In this document: one piece after another, positions 43,528 to 52,899 of the stretch
Position numbering within the stretch: the first letter of the stretch is position 1
Layout: every line of letters starts with the position of its first letter
Notes under the pieces: generated by a model
The model's database searches: none
The model's input: only the letters and a program-made list of their open reading frames with translations
Told to the model about the DNA's origin: nothing
Translations under genes and position numbers: made by a program
Source: Gammaproteobacteria bacterium
Lineage (GTDB): Bacteria > Pseudomonadota > Gammaproteobacteria > Nitrococcales > Nitrococcaceae
Direction: 5' to 3'
Assembly (NCBI GenBank): GCA_030433275.1
Contig: JAUILK010000016.1
Location: 1-63,967 of the forward strand
Length of the DNA: 63,967 nucleotides

Positions 43528-45742
43528 ACATGTAGCCGCCATAGCGAGCCATCTCCCCCATATTGGCTTGGGTCAGAATAATCCCAAGTACCCGTACGTG
43601 GGCTTCCTGGAGCCGTCGGTACGCCTCGGCTACAGCCTCGGTGGATGTTTTCCCGGCCTTGACCGCGAGCACGGCCCCATCGGTATACATTCCCAAGGTC
43701 TCAACATCGCTTACGCTGAGCACCGGTGCGGTATCCACGATGATCTTGGTGAAGTGTTTGCGTAGTTCGGCAAAAGCGCCTTCCAGATCTGCGGTCGCGA
43801 AAAACTCCAGCGGATTGACTAGGGTATCGCCCTTACCTATGACGAAAAGGTTCGGAGAGATGTTGTCGCGGTAAATGCAGGCTTGTAGCGGCGCCTTGCC
43901 AAGCACGAACTCGGTTAGCCCTGCGCGCTTCCAGCCGCTGGAGAGACTGGGGTGGCGCAGATCGGCATCCACCAGCAAGGTGGGACCGAGCTGACTGTAG
44001 CTGGAGGCGAGATTGTTGCTGAGTGTGCTCTTGCCCTCGCCCTGGATCGCAGAGGTAACGATCACCAACTGGGGCCCGGTCCCGTCGGGGTCGCTCACCT
44101 GAAGGCGGGCGCGGATGCTGCCGAGCGCTTCGGTGAACGCCGATTCCGGCTCCAACACGGCGAGGCGCGATAGGGTCGCCGGCCGCTGCAGACGCACTCT
44201 CGGCATAACACCCAGATCTCTGAGCTGAAGCCGTTGTCCCACGGCTTGCGAGGTGTGGAAGGTTCGACGCAGATTCTCCAACAGGAATGCGAGTCCGATC
44301 CCAAAGAACAGACTAAGTACCCCAGCGATACCAAGTAGGCGGAGAAAATTCGGCGAGAAAGGCACGTTCGGTGGTAACGAACGGTCCAGGATCTGGATGC
44401 CGGTGGCGCCCATGGTGCCTGTGAGGCTGATTTCCTTGATCCGGTCACGAAACGCCTCGAACAGCTCGCGGTTGGTCTCGACCTCTCGCTCCAGTGTGGC
44501 GAGTTGCAATGCTTCAGCGGATCGGTTGCGCACGCCTTCACCGAGCTCTTGCTCCGCCTTTTCGAGCTGTCGTTCGCGTTGCTTGGTCTCTTCGTATTGT
44601 TCGTGGATGGATTTTACGGCACGATTGATTTCCTGATGCAAACGAGCCGAAGTGGATTCGAGCTCTGCACGAATGGCTCGCACCTTGGGGGCGTTCTCCC
44701 CGTAATGGGTTCTCAGATTTTCGAGCTTGGCACGCAAGGTGCCTTGCTGCATTTTGAGTGGTTGGATCACGGGATTATTCAGCACGGCGCTCAAGGCGGC
44801 CACGCTGTCGGCATCTTCGACCTGCTGGTAAAGCACTTCGGCGCGCATGCGTTCGGATCGCGCTTCGAGCAGGTCCTGGGTGAGGCCGGAGAGCTGCGTA
44901 GACTTTATCTCCTCAAGATTCTTGGAATCGAGCAGTTGCTGCTGTTCTTTGTACTGCTGTAGCGCGCGTTCGGCTCCGGATAGATTCGTACCGAGCTTGT
45001 TGAGCTGTCCGGAGAGCCAGGCGTGGACTTCCTTACTGACTGCTAGACGCTGATCGATCTGAGTTGCCCGGTAGGACTCGCCGAGTAGATTGGCGATCCG
45101 GGCCGCGAGTTCCGGCGTCGGTGCGTAATACTGGATCTCCACGAGCTCGCTGTCCTTGCGCCGGATAACGTTCAGGTTGTTCTGAATCTGTTTGACCAAG
45201 GCGCGGAGCGCCCGTTGCGGATCCGCTGCAAGTGCGGTTTGGTCCGGTTCGTCGAGGTTGAGCCAGTCGCGCATCTGGCCCCAGAGTGCGCCCACGAGGC
45301 TTGCTAGGTAGTTGGTTACTGCCGGCGGATGGCGTAGCTGCTCGCGCTGCTCTGGGGTCAGCCGCTGCGCCACCCGCTCGGCGACCGCTCGACTCCGGAT
45401 GATGTCCATTTGGGTGACATAGAACATCTCGGTGTCAGCTGGCGTTTGCAGATCCCGCAATGCGGGGACATAGACCGGCGGATTGGCCTGCATGTGCAGG
45501 GTCATTATCCCCTGATACATGGGTATCTGAAGCAGGCCGTAGCTCAGCGCCGCCAACAATGCTGTTGTCACCACGCCGATAATCAGCAGACGGTGGCGTA
45601 TCAGCACGCGCAGATATTCGAGTAGTCCTGCTTCCTGACCTGGCTGGTTCGTTTCCGTCCAGCGCGGTCCAAGCGGCGAATAGCCGGTCGGTGGCGGCGC
45701 GCTTCTTAGTTCCACTAGTTGATTCGATTGTTTTCTGCTCAT
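43514..45742 (-). CDS. Polysaccharide co-polymerase / bacterial tyrosine autokinase (Wzc-like)
   Basis: A 742-residue BY-kinase. The Wzz domain starts near residue 35 with two flanking helices (LLIIGVVTTALLAALSYGLL; LRLLGIAGVLSLFFGIGLAF) and a long coiled-coil periplasmic part (about 250-420). The cytosolic kinase has Walker A IQGEGKSTLSNNLA, Walker A' TLLVDADLRHP and Walker B IIVDTAPVL. The C-terminus has a tyrosine cluster, YGGYMYGSY, for autophosphorylation. It controls EPS chain length and export with the Wza-like protein. It begins 11 bases after the WecA-like gene. Confidence 0.94.
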   Translation of the reverse strand: MSRKQSNQLVELRSAPPPTGYSPLGPRWTETNQPGQEAGLLEYLRVLIRHRLLIIGVVTTALLAALSYGLLQIPMYQGIMTLHMQANPPVYVPALRDLQTPADTEMFYVTQMDIIRSRAVAERVAQRLTPEQREQLRHPPAVTNYLASLVGALWGQMRDWLNLDEPDQTALAADPQRALRALVKQIQNNLNVIRRKDSELVEIQYYAPTPELAARIANLLGESYRATQIDQRLAVSKEVHAWLSGQLNKLGTNLSGAERALQQYKEQQQLLDSKNLEEIKSTQLSGLTQDLLEARSERMRAEVLYQQVEDADSVAALSAVLNNPVIQPLKMQQGTLRAKLENLRTHYGENAPKVRAIRAELESTSARLHQEINRAVKSIHEQYEETKQRERQLEKAEQELGEGVRNRSAEALQLATLEREVETNRELFEAFRDRIKEISLTGTMGATGIQILDRSLPPNVPFSPNFLRLLGIAGVLSLFFGIGLAFLLENLRRTFHTSQAVGQRLQLRDLGVMPRVRLQRPATLSRLAVLEPESAFTEALGSIRARLQVSDPDGTGPQLVIVTSAIQGEGKSTLSNNLASSYSQLGPTLLVDADLRHPSLSSGWKRAGLTEFVLGKAPLQACIYRDNISPNLFVIGKGDTLVNPLEFFATADLEGAFAELRKHFTKIIVDTAPVLSVSDVETLGMYTDGAVLAVKAGKTSTEAVAEAYRRLQEAHVRVLGIILTQANMGEMARYGGYMYGSY

Positions 45743-45753
45743 GGGCTAAGCCA

Positions 45754-46896
45754 TCAGCGAGGTAGTTCGTGGATATGGTTGGCGCGTGCCCTTGCCAGCA
45801 CCGGCAAGGTAGTGCTTGTTCCTCGATGACGCCGGCGTTGGACGCTTCGGTGCCGGATCCGCGGGTAGGCGCGCCAGGCGAGGGTCATGGTGAGGCAGTA
45901 CAGAACGAACAACCCCCAGAAGGCAATCAGCATTGTGCGGTCGGGTATATCGAGGAATTCCCCCGCGGTACCTATAGCAGCGCCGGTGATGGCGAATGCG
46001 AGAATTAACCCAAGTGTCTGGCTGACCGAAAAGCCCACGCGCAGAAAGAAATGGTGCAGATGCTGTCGGTCGGCATGGAATGGTGAATTCCCGTTCAGGA
46101 TACGCCGCCCCAAGGCGTAGAGAACGTCGAACAGCGGTATTGTCAGAAGCCACAGCGCGGTGACCGGAGACATCGCCGAGACGGGTTCTTGGGACAATCG
46201 AATAATGAACCAGGACAATGCAAACCCAATGAACATACTGCCCGCATCACCCAGAAAGACCGATGCGCGCCAGCGCCACGGGGAGCGTAAGTTGAGTGTC
46301 AAGAATGCAGCGATGCCGCTCGCCATGACCAGCACCATGGCCAGGATCGTAGGTGTGTGGCCCGCCTGCGCTATTAATGCGAGCGCAATCAATGCCACGA
46401 GCGCTAAGCTGCCGGAGAGCCCATCCATGCCATCGACCATGTTGAACGCATTAATCACGCCCACGACGCCGAACACCGTGAAGGGCACAGCGAGGGCGTG
46501 CAGATAAAAAATCTGGCCGCCAGGCGCTATAGTGCCGAGTTGCTCGACTGTGGCTCCGCCGAGCAGCGCCATGGCGAGCGCGGCTGAGGTTTGGGCAAGT
46601 AAACGCGATAGGGGAGAAAAATTATAGTAATCGTCCAGTGCTCCGGTCAGCACGATGATCGCGCCGATGGCGAATAGGCCTGCAACATGTGCTATGGGTA
46701 CGCCGAGCGCCAGGGCAGAGATCAAGCAGCCGATGAAGATTGCTTCTCCGCCCACCGGGGGCACTGGCCTTTGGTGACGTTTGCGGCTGGAAGGATAATC
46801 CATCAGACCGACGCTGAGTGCCTGCCGTCGGAGGAAATCGGTCAGCAGGGCCACGAATAGGAAAACGAGCAAGTATGCGAAAATCTCGTTCATCAT
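45754..46896 (-). CDS. WecA-like undecaprenyl-phosphate sugar-1-phosphate transferase
   Basis: A 380-residue membrane enzyme with about ten helices. It has the GPT-family sequences VGGEAIFIGCLISALALG, ALDDYYNFSP (acidic DD), INAFNMVDGMDGLSG and VFLGDAGSMFIGF. The last two are the substrate and Mg sites of MraY/WecA enzymes. It transfers a HexNAc-1-phosphate (usually GlcNAc) to undecaprenyl phosphate, starting the repeat unit. Soluble C-terminal residues 335-380 are basic (RHRSVQRRRHRG). It leads the WecA-kinase-GT-DUF4838-polymerase run, so it is probably the first gene of an operon. Confidence 0.92.
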   Translation of the reverse strand: MMNEIFAYLLVFLFVALLTDFLRRQALSVGLMDYPSSRKRHQRPVPPVGGEAIFIGCLISALALGVPIAHVAGLFAIGAIIVLTGALDDYYNFSPLSRLLAQTSAALAMALLGGATVEQLGTIAPGGQIFYLHALAVPFTVFGVVGVINAFNMVDGMDGLSGSLALVALIALALIAQAGHTPTILAMVLVMASGIAAFLTLNLRSPWRWRASVFLGDAGSMFIGFALSWFIIRLSQEPVSAMSPVTALWLLTIPLFDVLYALGRRILNGNSPFHADRQHLHHFFLRVGFSVSQTLGLILAFAITGAAIGTAGEFLDIPDRTMLIAFWGLFVLYCLTMTLAWRAYPRIRHRSVQRRRHRGTSTTLPVLARARANHIHELPR

Positions 46897-47213
46897 CGTG
46901 ATTTCTCGCCTTATATATCCTTATATGGGAGCTTCGAATAACGCTCGGGTTTCGTTGTTCCGGCGTAGACCGGACAAAATCGTCAGGAACGATTTTGAAC
47001 AGCGTTGACTGGCCCGGTAAGGGCGCACGACACGGGTGGCGCGCGTAATTCGGCTCTCCTTCCTGAATAATAATATAGGTCCCGTTCTACGCCGGGGCGA
47101 TAAAGTGGATCAAGGTTTTTGAGGCCTCCATATGTATGGTGAACTATGGTGAATCGTACTTGCCGGTTAGCCGTATGCATGTGCTCCGCCCGACTATGGG
47201 AAAATCGGGTCGA
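46897..47213. other. Intergenic region before the WecA-like gene
   Basis: About 320 bases that should hold the promoter of the WecA-kinase operon and the end of the upstream sulfotransferase transcript. It contains a perfect short inverted repeat (46975-46997). No gene is supported. Confidence 0.4.
46975..46997 (-). terminator. Possible terminator after sulfotransferase gene
   Basis: CAAAATCGT pairs perfectly with ACGATTTTG around a 5-base loop. It is AT-rich with TTTT inside the stem and no T-run beyond it, so strength is doubtful. It sits downstream of the minus-strand sulfotransferase gene, 217 bases beyond its stop. Confidence 0.35.
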
Positions 47214-48260
47214 TCATGGTCCTAATGACTGCCGCTGCTGAGCATCCACGGTATCCTCATCAGCCTGTCGGTCTACCTCAGCGGATCGCGCCTGGTCGCT
47301 TATCTTTGGCAGCGGGTCGATCGGCAATACGGTTTGCCCGCGTAGCCGATGGCTCTGCCATTTCACTCGTGCCCAAAGGCGATTGAGCATGAGCGTGGAC
47401 CAGCGCAGAGCTCCGGGCCCTTCCGAGCTCAATTCATAGCCGCAGCGGAGCATGCCTTTCCGGGTTAGGTATTCCACGATCGCGACTTGATTCGGTGTGA
47501 GTCGCAATCGCCATTTGGCCAGACAGTCCGTGCGAAGAGGGTCAAGGGCATTACTCAAATGGCGTCGGCCCCACTTGCCATGGCTTACTCGGGTGGTTGC
47601 GTTTGTTTCGTAATCAGTAAGTACGGCGGGATCGAACGGTTCATTGAGGAAAGCGCAGGCCTTGCGTAGTACAGATTCCGGATCGATCAGCAAAGCTTCG
47701 TAGTGCACTCGGTAGAGCCGCTCGTCGCACTCCCAGCGAAGCAGCGCCTGCGTGCTGTCGCGCCAGTGCGCGGCATGGAATTCCGGGGTTGCACTGATCC
47801 ATGGCGCGTCCAGTAACGAGGCGACCACCGCTCGCGGGTCGCGCAGCATGTAAATAATGCGCGCGTTGGGATACCAGTCCAGCAAATGGCCGATGTAGCA
47901 GCGGTGGCTGGGCGTGTGTTCGCCCCACCGGAGTTTGCCCTGGCGCCGGGCGTACTCGCGCAGCAGGGTCGAGAATACTGTTTTGAATGTAGGAACGCCC
48001 CTGGCGAGCAGCCGACCATGCAAGGTGTCCGCATCCAGATCTAAATTCCGGAACTGAGGGCTGTCCACGAACTTGGCCAAAAAAAATTCGAAATCGTGTT
48101 CGTCCCGCAGTTCGGCCGTTGGATGGTGTGGCACCCAGTAGCTCAAGAAACGCGTCTGCGGACTGATCGCAATTTGTGGGTGCGCGGCCAGAGATGCCTG
48201 CATCAATGTTGTTCCAGAACAAGGCATGCCGATGATGAAGATCGGCGAGTCTTCTGTCAT
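47214..48260 (-). CDS. Sulfotransferase family protein (EPS locus, 2 of 4)
   Basis: A 348-residue P-loop sulfotransferase. PAPS loop: IFIIGMPCSGTTLMQASLA. The 3'-phosphate site is ARIIYMLRDPRAVVASLL. LRWGEHTPSHRCYI lies between, a block seen in the heparan/keratan-type Sulfotransfer_3 family. The ATG at 48260 overlaps the flippase stop by four bases (ATGA). It would act in the cytoplasm before flipping; its tight coupling to Wzx supports a role in finishing the repeat unit before export (inference). Confidence 0.9.
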   Translation of the reverse strand: MTEDSPIFIIGMPCSGTTLMQASLAAHPQIAISPQTRFLSYWVPHHPTAELRDEHDFEFFLAKFVDSPQFRNLDLDADTLHGRLLARGVPTFKTVFSTLLREYARRQGKLRWGEHTPSHRCYIGHLLDWYPNARIIYMLRDPRAVVASLLDAPWISATPEFHAAHWRDSTQALLRWECDERLYRVHYEALLIDPESVLRKACAFLNEPFDPAVLTDYETNATTRVSHGKWGRRHLSNALDPLRTDCLAKWRLRLTPNQVAIVEYLTRKGMLRCGYELSSEGPGALRWSTLMLNRLWARVKWQSHRLRGQTVLPIDPLPKISDQARSAEVDRQADEDTVDAQQRQSLGP

Positions 48261-49717
48261 GACCGCACTCCATGAGCTGGCATTCGGTGGGCGAGTAGCC
48301 GCCAGAGCACTCGGCGCTGGGTCGGTGCCAGGGCGCACACGACCGAGCCGTAGCTAGCTGCACCCGCGAGCACGCTCACTATGAGAATGGAATGGATACC
48401 AGCTGCTGCAGGCATCCAGAGCTGGATCAATACCAGTACGCTGGTCATGACGGCCGCACCCGATGCCGCCGGTGCCAAGGCCTCGGCGTAACGCAACAGA
48501 CTCAATGAGAGCAGCCGGTTGAGCACCCGCCAGGTTACCGGCCAGAGTAGGTAGCCGCGGATGGTATACGCCGCGGCTACGGCGACAATACCCCAGTGTA
48601 CCGCCACGGCGAATCCGATGAGGTTGGCGAGCGCATTCAGGGCGGTCAGGGCCAATACTTTGTCGGGCCGGCCGGCCGCTTTGAGCGCTGCCGAAAAGAG
48701 CAGCGAATTGGTTTGTAGCAGGCCAATCGGCGCCAATACTTGCATCACCATCGCGCTTGGTAGCCAGCGATCGCCGAATAGAGCGGGGATCAACTGTGGG
48801 GCCAGTACGGTGATCCCGCAAAAAACCGGGAACATCGCCAGGGCCAGGATACGGGTCGCCTCGTAGAGGCCCTCGCGCATGCGGGCTAGGTTGCTCTGCA
48901 TCTTCGAAAGCGCCGCGAAAGCAACCGGCAGCAGCGCGTAAGGCACAAGATCCAGCAGCATGCGGATCAGGCGGTAACCTATCGTGTAGTAGCCGAGCGC
49001 GGTGGGTCCGAGAAAATAGCCGATCAATAGATCATCGGCCTGGCGATTGACGAAATTGAGCAGATTGAGGCCCACTACATTAATGCCGTAGGAGAACAGC
49101 GGGCGGAAATGGCGTGGAGAGAAACGTGCGCGAGGATGCCAACCGGTGGCTCGCCACAGCAGCGGCAGTTGTACTAGGCGTTGTATAAGCAACTGCCAGA
49201 CCAAGCTCCACACACCGAAGCCGGTGAGTGCCATCGTGAGCCCTACCACGCCACCCACCGCCATCGATACGAGGCTGATCGCGGCGATTTGTTTGAATGC
49301 CAGATCCCGGCGCAGCAACGCCTCCTGGGTGCGAGACAGCGAGGCGATCAGTAAGGCCAATGATAGCCAGCACAGGATCGGTGCCAGCTCCGGTTGGTCG
49401 AAGGCGGCCGCCAAGCCCGGCGCGGCGAGCAAGAAAAGCGCCGTCAGCCCGATGCCGGTAACGAGGCTCGCCCAGAATGCACAATCCTTATGGGCTGGTC
49501 CGAGCTTGGTTCGCTGGACGATTGCGTCCGCGAAGCCTTGGTCCACCAGCATTTCGCCGAGCAGCACAAACACGCTGGCCAACGCTACCAAGCCGAAGCT
49601 TGCCGGCTCCAGCAATCGGGCGAGTACCACGAATACGACAAGGCGTATGGCCTGGTAGCCCCACTTCTGTAGCAGCGCCCAACCGGCCGCGTAAGTGGCG
49701 ATTCGACGTAGGCTCAT
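48257..49717 (-). CDS. Polysaccharide flippase (Wzx / MOP family)
   Basis: A 486-residue membrane protein with about 14 helices. The N-terminus WALLQKWGYQAIRLVVFVVL and LLEPASFGLVALASVFVLLG follows the RfbX/Wzx pattern. Blocks such as DDLLIGYFLGPTALGYYTIG and MRMLLDLVPYALLPVAFAAL-like helices are typical. It flips undecaprenyl-linked repeat units to the periplasm. It starts with an ATGA overlap with the upstream glycosyltransferase, and its stop overlaps the sulfotransferase start, so the three genes are one coupled unit. Confidence 0.93.
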   Translation of the reverse strand: MSLRRIATYAAGWALLQKWGYQAIRLVVFVVLARLLEPASFGLVALASVFVLLGEMLVDQGFADAIVQRTKLGPAHKDCAFWASLVTGIGLTALFLLAAPGLAAAFDQPELAPILCWLSLALLIASLSRTQEALLRRDLAFKQIAAISLVSMAVGGVVGLTMALTGFGVWSLVWQLLIQRLVQLPLLWRATGWHPRARFSPRHFRPLFSYGINVVGLNLLNFVNRQADDLLIGYFLGPTALGYYTIGYRLIRMLLDLVPYALLPVAFAALSKMQSNLARMREGLYEATRILALAMFPVFCGITVLAPQLIPALFGDRWLPSAMVMQVLAPIGLLQTNSLLFSAALKAAGRPDKVLALTALNALANLIGFAVAVHWGIVAVAAAYTIRGYLLWPVTWRVLNRLLSLSLLRYAEALAPAASGAAVMTSVLVLIQLWMPAAAGIHSILIVSVLAGAASYGSVVCALAPTQRRVLWRLLAHRMPAHGVRS

Positions 49718-51147
49718 GCGCGCTCCGCCTCCTGCGGCTGGCCAGGGGCAGCGTTACAAAGTTGCCCCACGCGCTCAAGTATTCGGGTGACCCGGTGCTC
49801 CCAACTGTTATCGGCGGCGATGCTACGCCGGTGCCGACGTTTTTCCGGCGCTTTTTCCGCCAGCGCACACTGCAGTAGACGGTGGAATTGCACCTTGTCT
49901 TCGGCAACGTAGATCACATCGTGCAGGCGGTCGGCCGGCGCAATAGGCGTGCTCACCACGGGTTTTCCGGTGGCGAGATATTCATACAATTTAATCGAAT
50001 CATTGCCGTGCGTGCCGGCATCGGCACGCTTGAGGTTTACGAGGACGTCGCAGTCCGCCAGATGCCACTGCAGCTCATCGTGTCGTTTGCGGCCGAGATA
50101 GTGACAGCTGGGGAAGCGTGACTTGAGATTCTGTACAAATGCCTCCGCCGTTGCTTCCACGGGCCCGATGAGAATGAAATCCACATCTGGATTATGGTTC
50201 AGTAGGTATTCGATCAGCGAGCGGTCGAGAGTGCGATTGAGTGTGCCAGCATAAACGACCCGCTGGCGCCGACCAGGCGTTCGCTCATGCTCGCTGCAGA
50301 CGGCCGGCTCCAATAACTTGACTCCGTTGGGAAGAAACTCGATTTTCGCTGGTGCGTGGGCTCCATAACGTCGGGCCAGGCTCTCGGAGGTAGCAAAGAC
50401 CGCAGCACATAGTGGCAGAATTTCCACGAACGCTTTTTCCAGTGCGGCTCGACGTTGGGGGTCGCACTCTTGGGCCGGCACATCGTCCACCAAATCCGCA
50501 AGCATGAGATCAGGCTGCAATGCAGCTCTCAACTCACGCATATAAATAGCTGGCGGATAGGCCAGCAAAATGGTCGGCTTCGAAGTGTGTAGCCGTCGCG
50601 CTTGCCGGCGAAAGAGCCAGCGGTTGAGGCGTTCGAGCCAGGTTCGTTCGGAGGGCGCCACGATCAGCAGCGATTTGACCAGGAGTCGCTCATCGATGAG
50701 GATCGGACGGCGCGCGAGGGTTTTGCGCACGTGCAGGCGGTAAACCGAGCGCAGCCGTGGGTTACGCAGAACAAGCGCACGAACAGCGCTTGCCAACAAT
50801 CCCTTGAGGCTAATGGTTTCGAGATGAACGACTTCATCGACCGAGCCCTGAGCCGCGAGAGTTCTTGTGAACGCCTCGTTGCGCCGATGGAAAAAGCCCC
50901 AATCCACTTGCCGCCAGTAGACCACGAAACGCCGAGAGGGGGGCTGAACGGGCACGCCCGGCCCATTCATGGTGCTGTCTATTCCAAATGGGCCTGCATA
51001 GCCCGGCGCTTTTGCGGAGATGGATTCAGTGCTACCGCCCGCTTTGGGTGTGGCCTCAGCGGATGGATCAACACTATTGCGCCGCTTCAAGCCGTTTGCA
51101 GAGAGCCGCGACGTGGGCAGCTCCACTGCCGTGATTTTTCCATCCAT
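49714..51147 (-). CDS. Glycosyltransferase (GT-B, family 1-like)
   Basis: A GT-B enzyme of about 477 residues. The recognisable part begins RRFVVYWRQVDWGFFHRRNE; then ILLAYPPAIYMRELRAALQP, LPNGVKLLEP, RVVYAGTLNRTLDRSLIEYL and IKLYEYLATGKPVVSTPI (nucleotide-sugar site). The preceding ~110 residues of the frame are low-complexity, so the start is uncertain: ATG 51147 is chosen, with ATG 50970 possible and an earlier one at 51303 unlikely. It adds a sugar to the EPS repeat and is translationally coupled to Wzx. Confidence 0.82.
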   Translation of the reverse strand: MDGKITAVELPTSRLSANGLKRRNSVDPSAEATPKAGGSTESISAKAPGYAGPFGIDSTMNGPGVPVQPPSRRFVVYWRQVDWGFFHRRNEAFTRTLAAQGSVDEVVHLETISLKGLLASAVRALVLRNPRLRSVYRLHVRKTLARRPILIDERLLVKSLLIVAPSERTWLERLNRWLFRRQARRLHTSKPTILLAYPPAIYMRELRAALQPDLMLADLVDDVPAQECDPQRRAALEKAFVEILPLCAAVFATSESLARRYGAHAPAKIEFLPNGVKLLEPAVCSEHERTPGRRQRVVYAGTLNRTLDRSLIEYLLNHNPDVDFILIGPVEATAEAFVQNLKSRFPSCHYLGRKRHDELQWHLADCDVLVNLKRADAGTHGNDSIKLYEYLATGKPVVSTPIAPADRLHDVIYVAEDKVQFHRLLQCALAEKAPEKRRHRRSIAADNSWEHRVTRILERVGQLCNAAPGQPQEAERA

Positions 51148-51303
51148 AGAAATCTCGGATATAAGCCCATGTGACCTGCTTGTCGAAAATCCGCCGTCGG
51201 CTCTGCAGTGTTGTGTTTGCAACCTTGACGAATCAGACGCAGGAAAATCGGTATGGTCGATGCTCTGAATGATAGCCGAAGCACATGAAAAAATATGTTG
51301 CAA

Positions 51304-51966
51304 TCAGGTGAAGGCAGTACTTGGGCAAGGGCGCTAAGCACCGGAGCGCGGCAACATGCCATATAAAAGCATTTCGGCCGATGCTCGGTACAACCTCTTT
51401 GTCGCGCGCCGGAAACTCTCAGCGCGCGCGGCAGCTGATAATCGCTCACGTCATCTCCGATCGGCCGTACCAACCAGCGGCCTCCCGGCGACCACCAAGA
51501 CAGCTTGGTCTTGTCAGTTTCGGTGAACCGCCGCATGGCACAGCATCTCTGGCGACGTCACCCCTATATTCCTAATTAATTTTATCAATAATATCCCATA
51601 TCACTATGATTGAAAAACATTATACAGCTTGATATTGGGCTTTGAAGGATATGCTTCAGCTCAATCACTTGGGCTAACCGCTACTGAACGCGGAAAAGCA
51701 TCAGCGGCGATTAGGCTATGGCATAGTGCCGGCGCGGACAACCTGTCACCAAATCCATACAGGTTGTCGCCCGAAGTGAAGCGCTGTTCTGAGTTCGCCG
51801 TTCCGTCATGCGCGCTGCCGCTGGCGTGGCGGTATCAGCCAACAGCCGGTACGGCGATCGCGCCGCGTCGAGAAGTGTTGGTTGAGGAAGGCCCATAGCA
51901 TTGAACGGCGTTGCGTCGGCATAAAGTTGACGGTATAGGGTCTAGATCCGGAAACCGCTCCTGCCG
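51304..51966. other. Gene-poor junction upstream of the Wzx operon
   Basis: About 660 bases with mixed composition: GC-rich near 51400-51530, AT-rich at 51560-51640. Short frames are present (for example 51629-51898, plus) but none has a recognisable domain or ribosome site. It separates an AT-rich glycosyltransferase from the GC-rich operon and may be a recombination scar. Confidence 0.4.
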
Positions 51967-52899
51967 TCATCGGCAAAGGGATTGCCGCAAGTGCCCCGCT
52001 TTATTTATTTTTTTATGCGCTCGCGTATAAATAAATTTCAGGGAGGTTGGTCTTAACCAAAAAAATGTCAAGATAAGGGAGAGGGGGATATTCTTTAGCT
52101 TTCTCCCCCATGAGTAATCTTCTCTTATAGAGTGTATAAATAATCTGAAATAGGCAATTGATCTTCTCTCTGGTTCGATAAGTTTTGGCATTTTCAAGCG
52201 TGTCAATGTCATTGCGTCAATTCGTTGTTTTGGAGAGCGCGATGACCAAACCCCGCCCTGATGAACACGATGTGCTCCCATGTTCTCCTTGGAGAGGTAG
52301 CCTTGGCCGAAATTGGAAAGGAAGGAGAGCAAAATACGGTCACCATTAATCAGGCTATGAGAAGGGAAGCTCCCATAGTTTCTAAACAGAAGGGAAAGTG
52401 TCGGGATTGCGAGATCACCAAAAGCCATTTCTTCCTGCGTGAAGTATCTGTCTTCGAAAATATTAAACTTGCTTTCCTGTAACGTCTTTCCATCTGCATC
52501 GACTTGCTTGACGGCATGTCCGCAAAAAGCCACTCCTGGGTTTCGCTCTAGGAATTCGGTTTGTTTTTTCAGTTTGCGTGGGTCAGTCCAATAATCGTCG
52601 CCTTCGCAGAAAGCGATGTATTTACCTTGGGCCCGCTCAAAATTGAGCAACATCGGCCGCTTTCCCTTAGAAAATTGATTTTCTGTCTGATAGATGACCT
52701 TGATCACATCGGGGTGCTCTTCTTCATATTTGCGAAGAATTTCTGCAGTTCGATCGGTGGACGCGTCATCGTGAATTAGTATTTCAATTGGAAATGAGGT
52801 CAGCTGCATTAAAAAACCATCGATCGTTTGCGCGATGTAATTCTCGTGGTTGTAAGTGGTGCAGCAAATACTTAATAGTGGTTTTTGGTTCTCTCTCAT
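51967..52899 (-). CDS. Glycosyltransferase family 2, AT-rich
   Basis: A 310-residue GT-A enzyme: LLSICCTTYNHENYIAQTID, ILIHDDASTDRTAEILRKYE, FCEGDDYWTDPRKLKKQTEF and, near the end, HRVHQGGVWSS. The GDDYW block is typical of the WaaE/SpsA-like GT2 class active on LPS/EPS sugars. The gene is AT-rich with AAA/ATT/TTT use unlike the neighbouring coupled operon, a sign of separate origin. A GGGAG site precedes the ATG. It stands alone on the minus strand between the two gene-poor stretches. Confidence 0.9.
   Translation of the reverse strand: MRENQKPLLSICCTTYNHENYIAQTIDGFLMQLTSFPIEILIHDDASTDRTAEILRKYEEEHPDVIKVIYQTENQFSKGKRPMLLNFERAQGKYIAFCEGDDYWTDPRKLKKQTEFLERNPGVAFCGHAVKQVDADGKTLQESKFNIFEDRYFTQEEMAFGDLAIPTLSLLFRNYGSFPSHSLINGDRILLSFLSNFGQGYLSKENMGAHRVHQGGVWSSRSPKQRIDAMTLTRLKMPKLIEPERRSIAYFRLFIHSIREDYSWGRKLKNIPLSLILTFFWLRPTSLKFIYTRAHKKINKAGHLRQSLCR

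Noticed and set aside
49714-51303. Start of the GT-B enzyme at 51303
   Set aside because: The added ~50 residues look non-coding and there is no ribosome site. A later ATG is used.
51629-51898. 89-codon plus-strand frame in the gap before the AT-rich glycosyltransferase
   Set aside because: No motif or ribosome site. The opposite strand is equally open.
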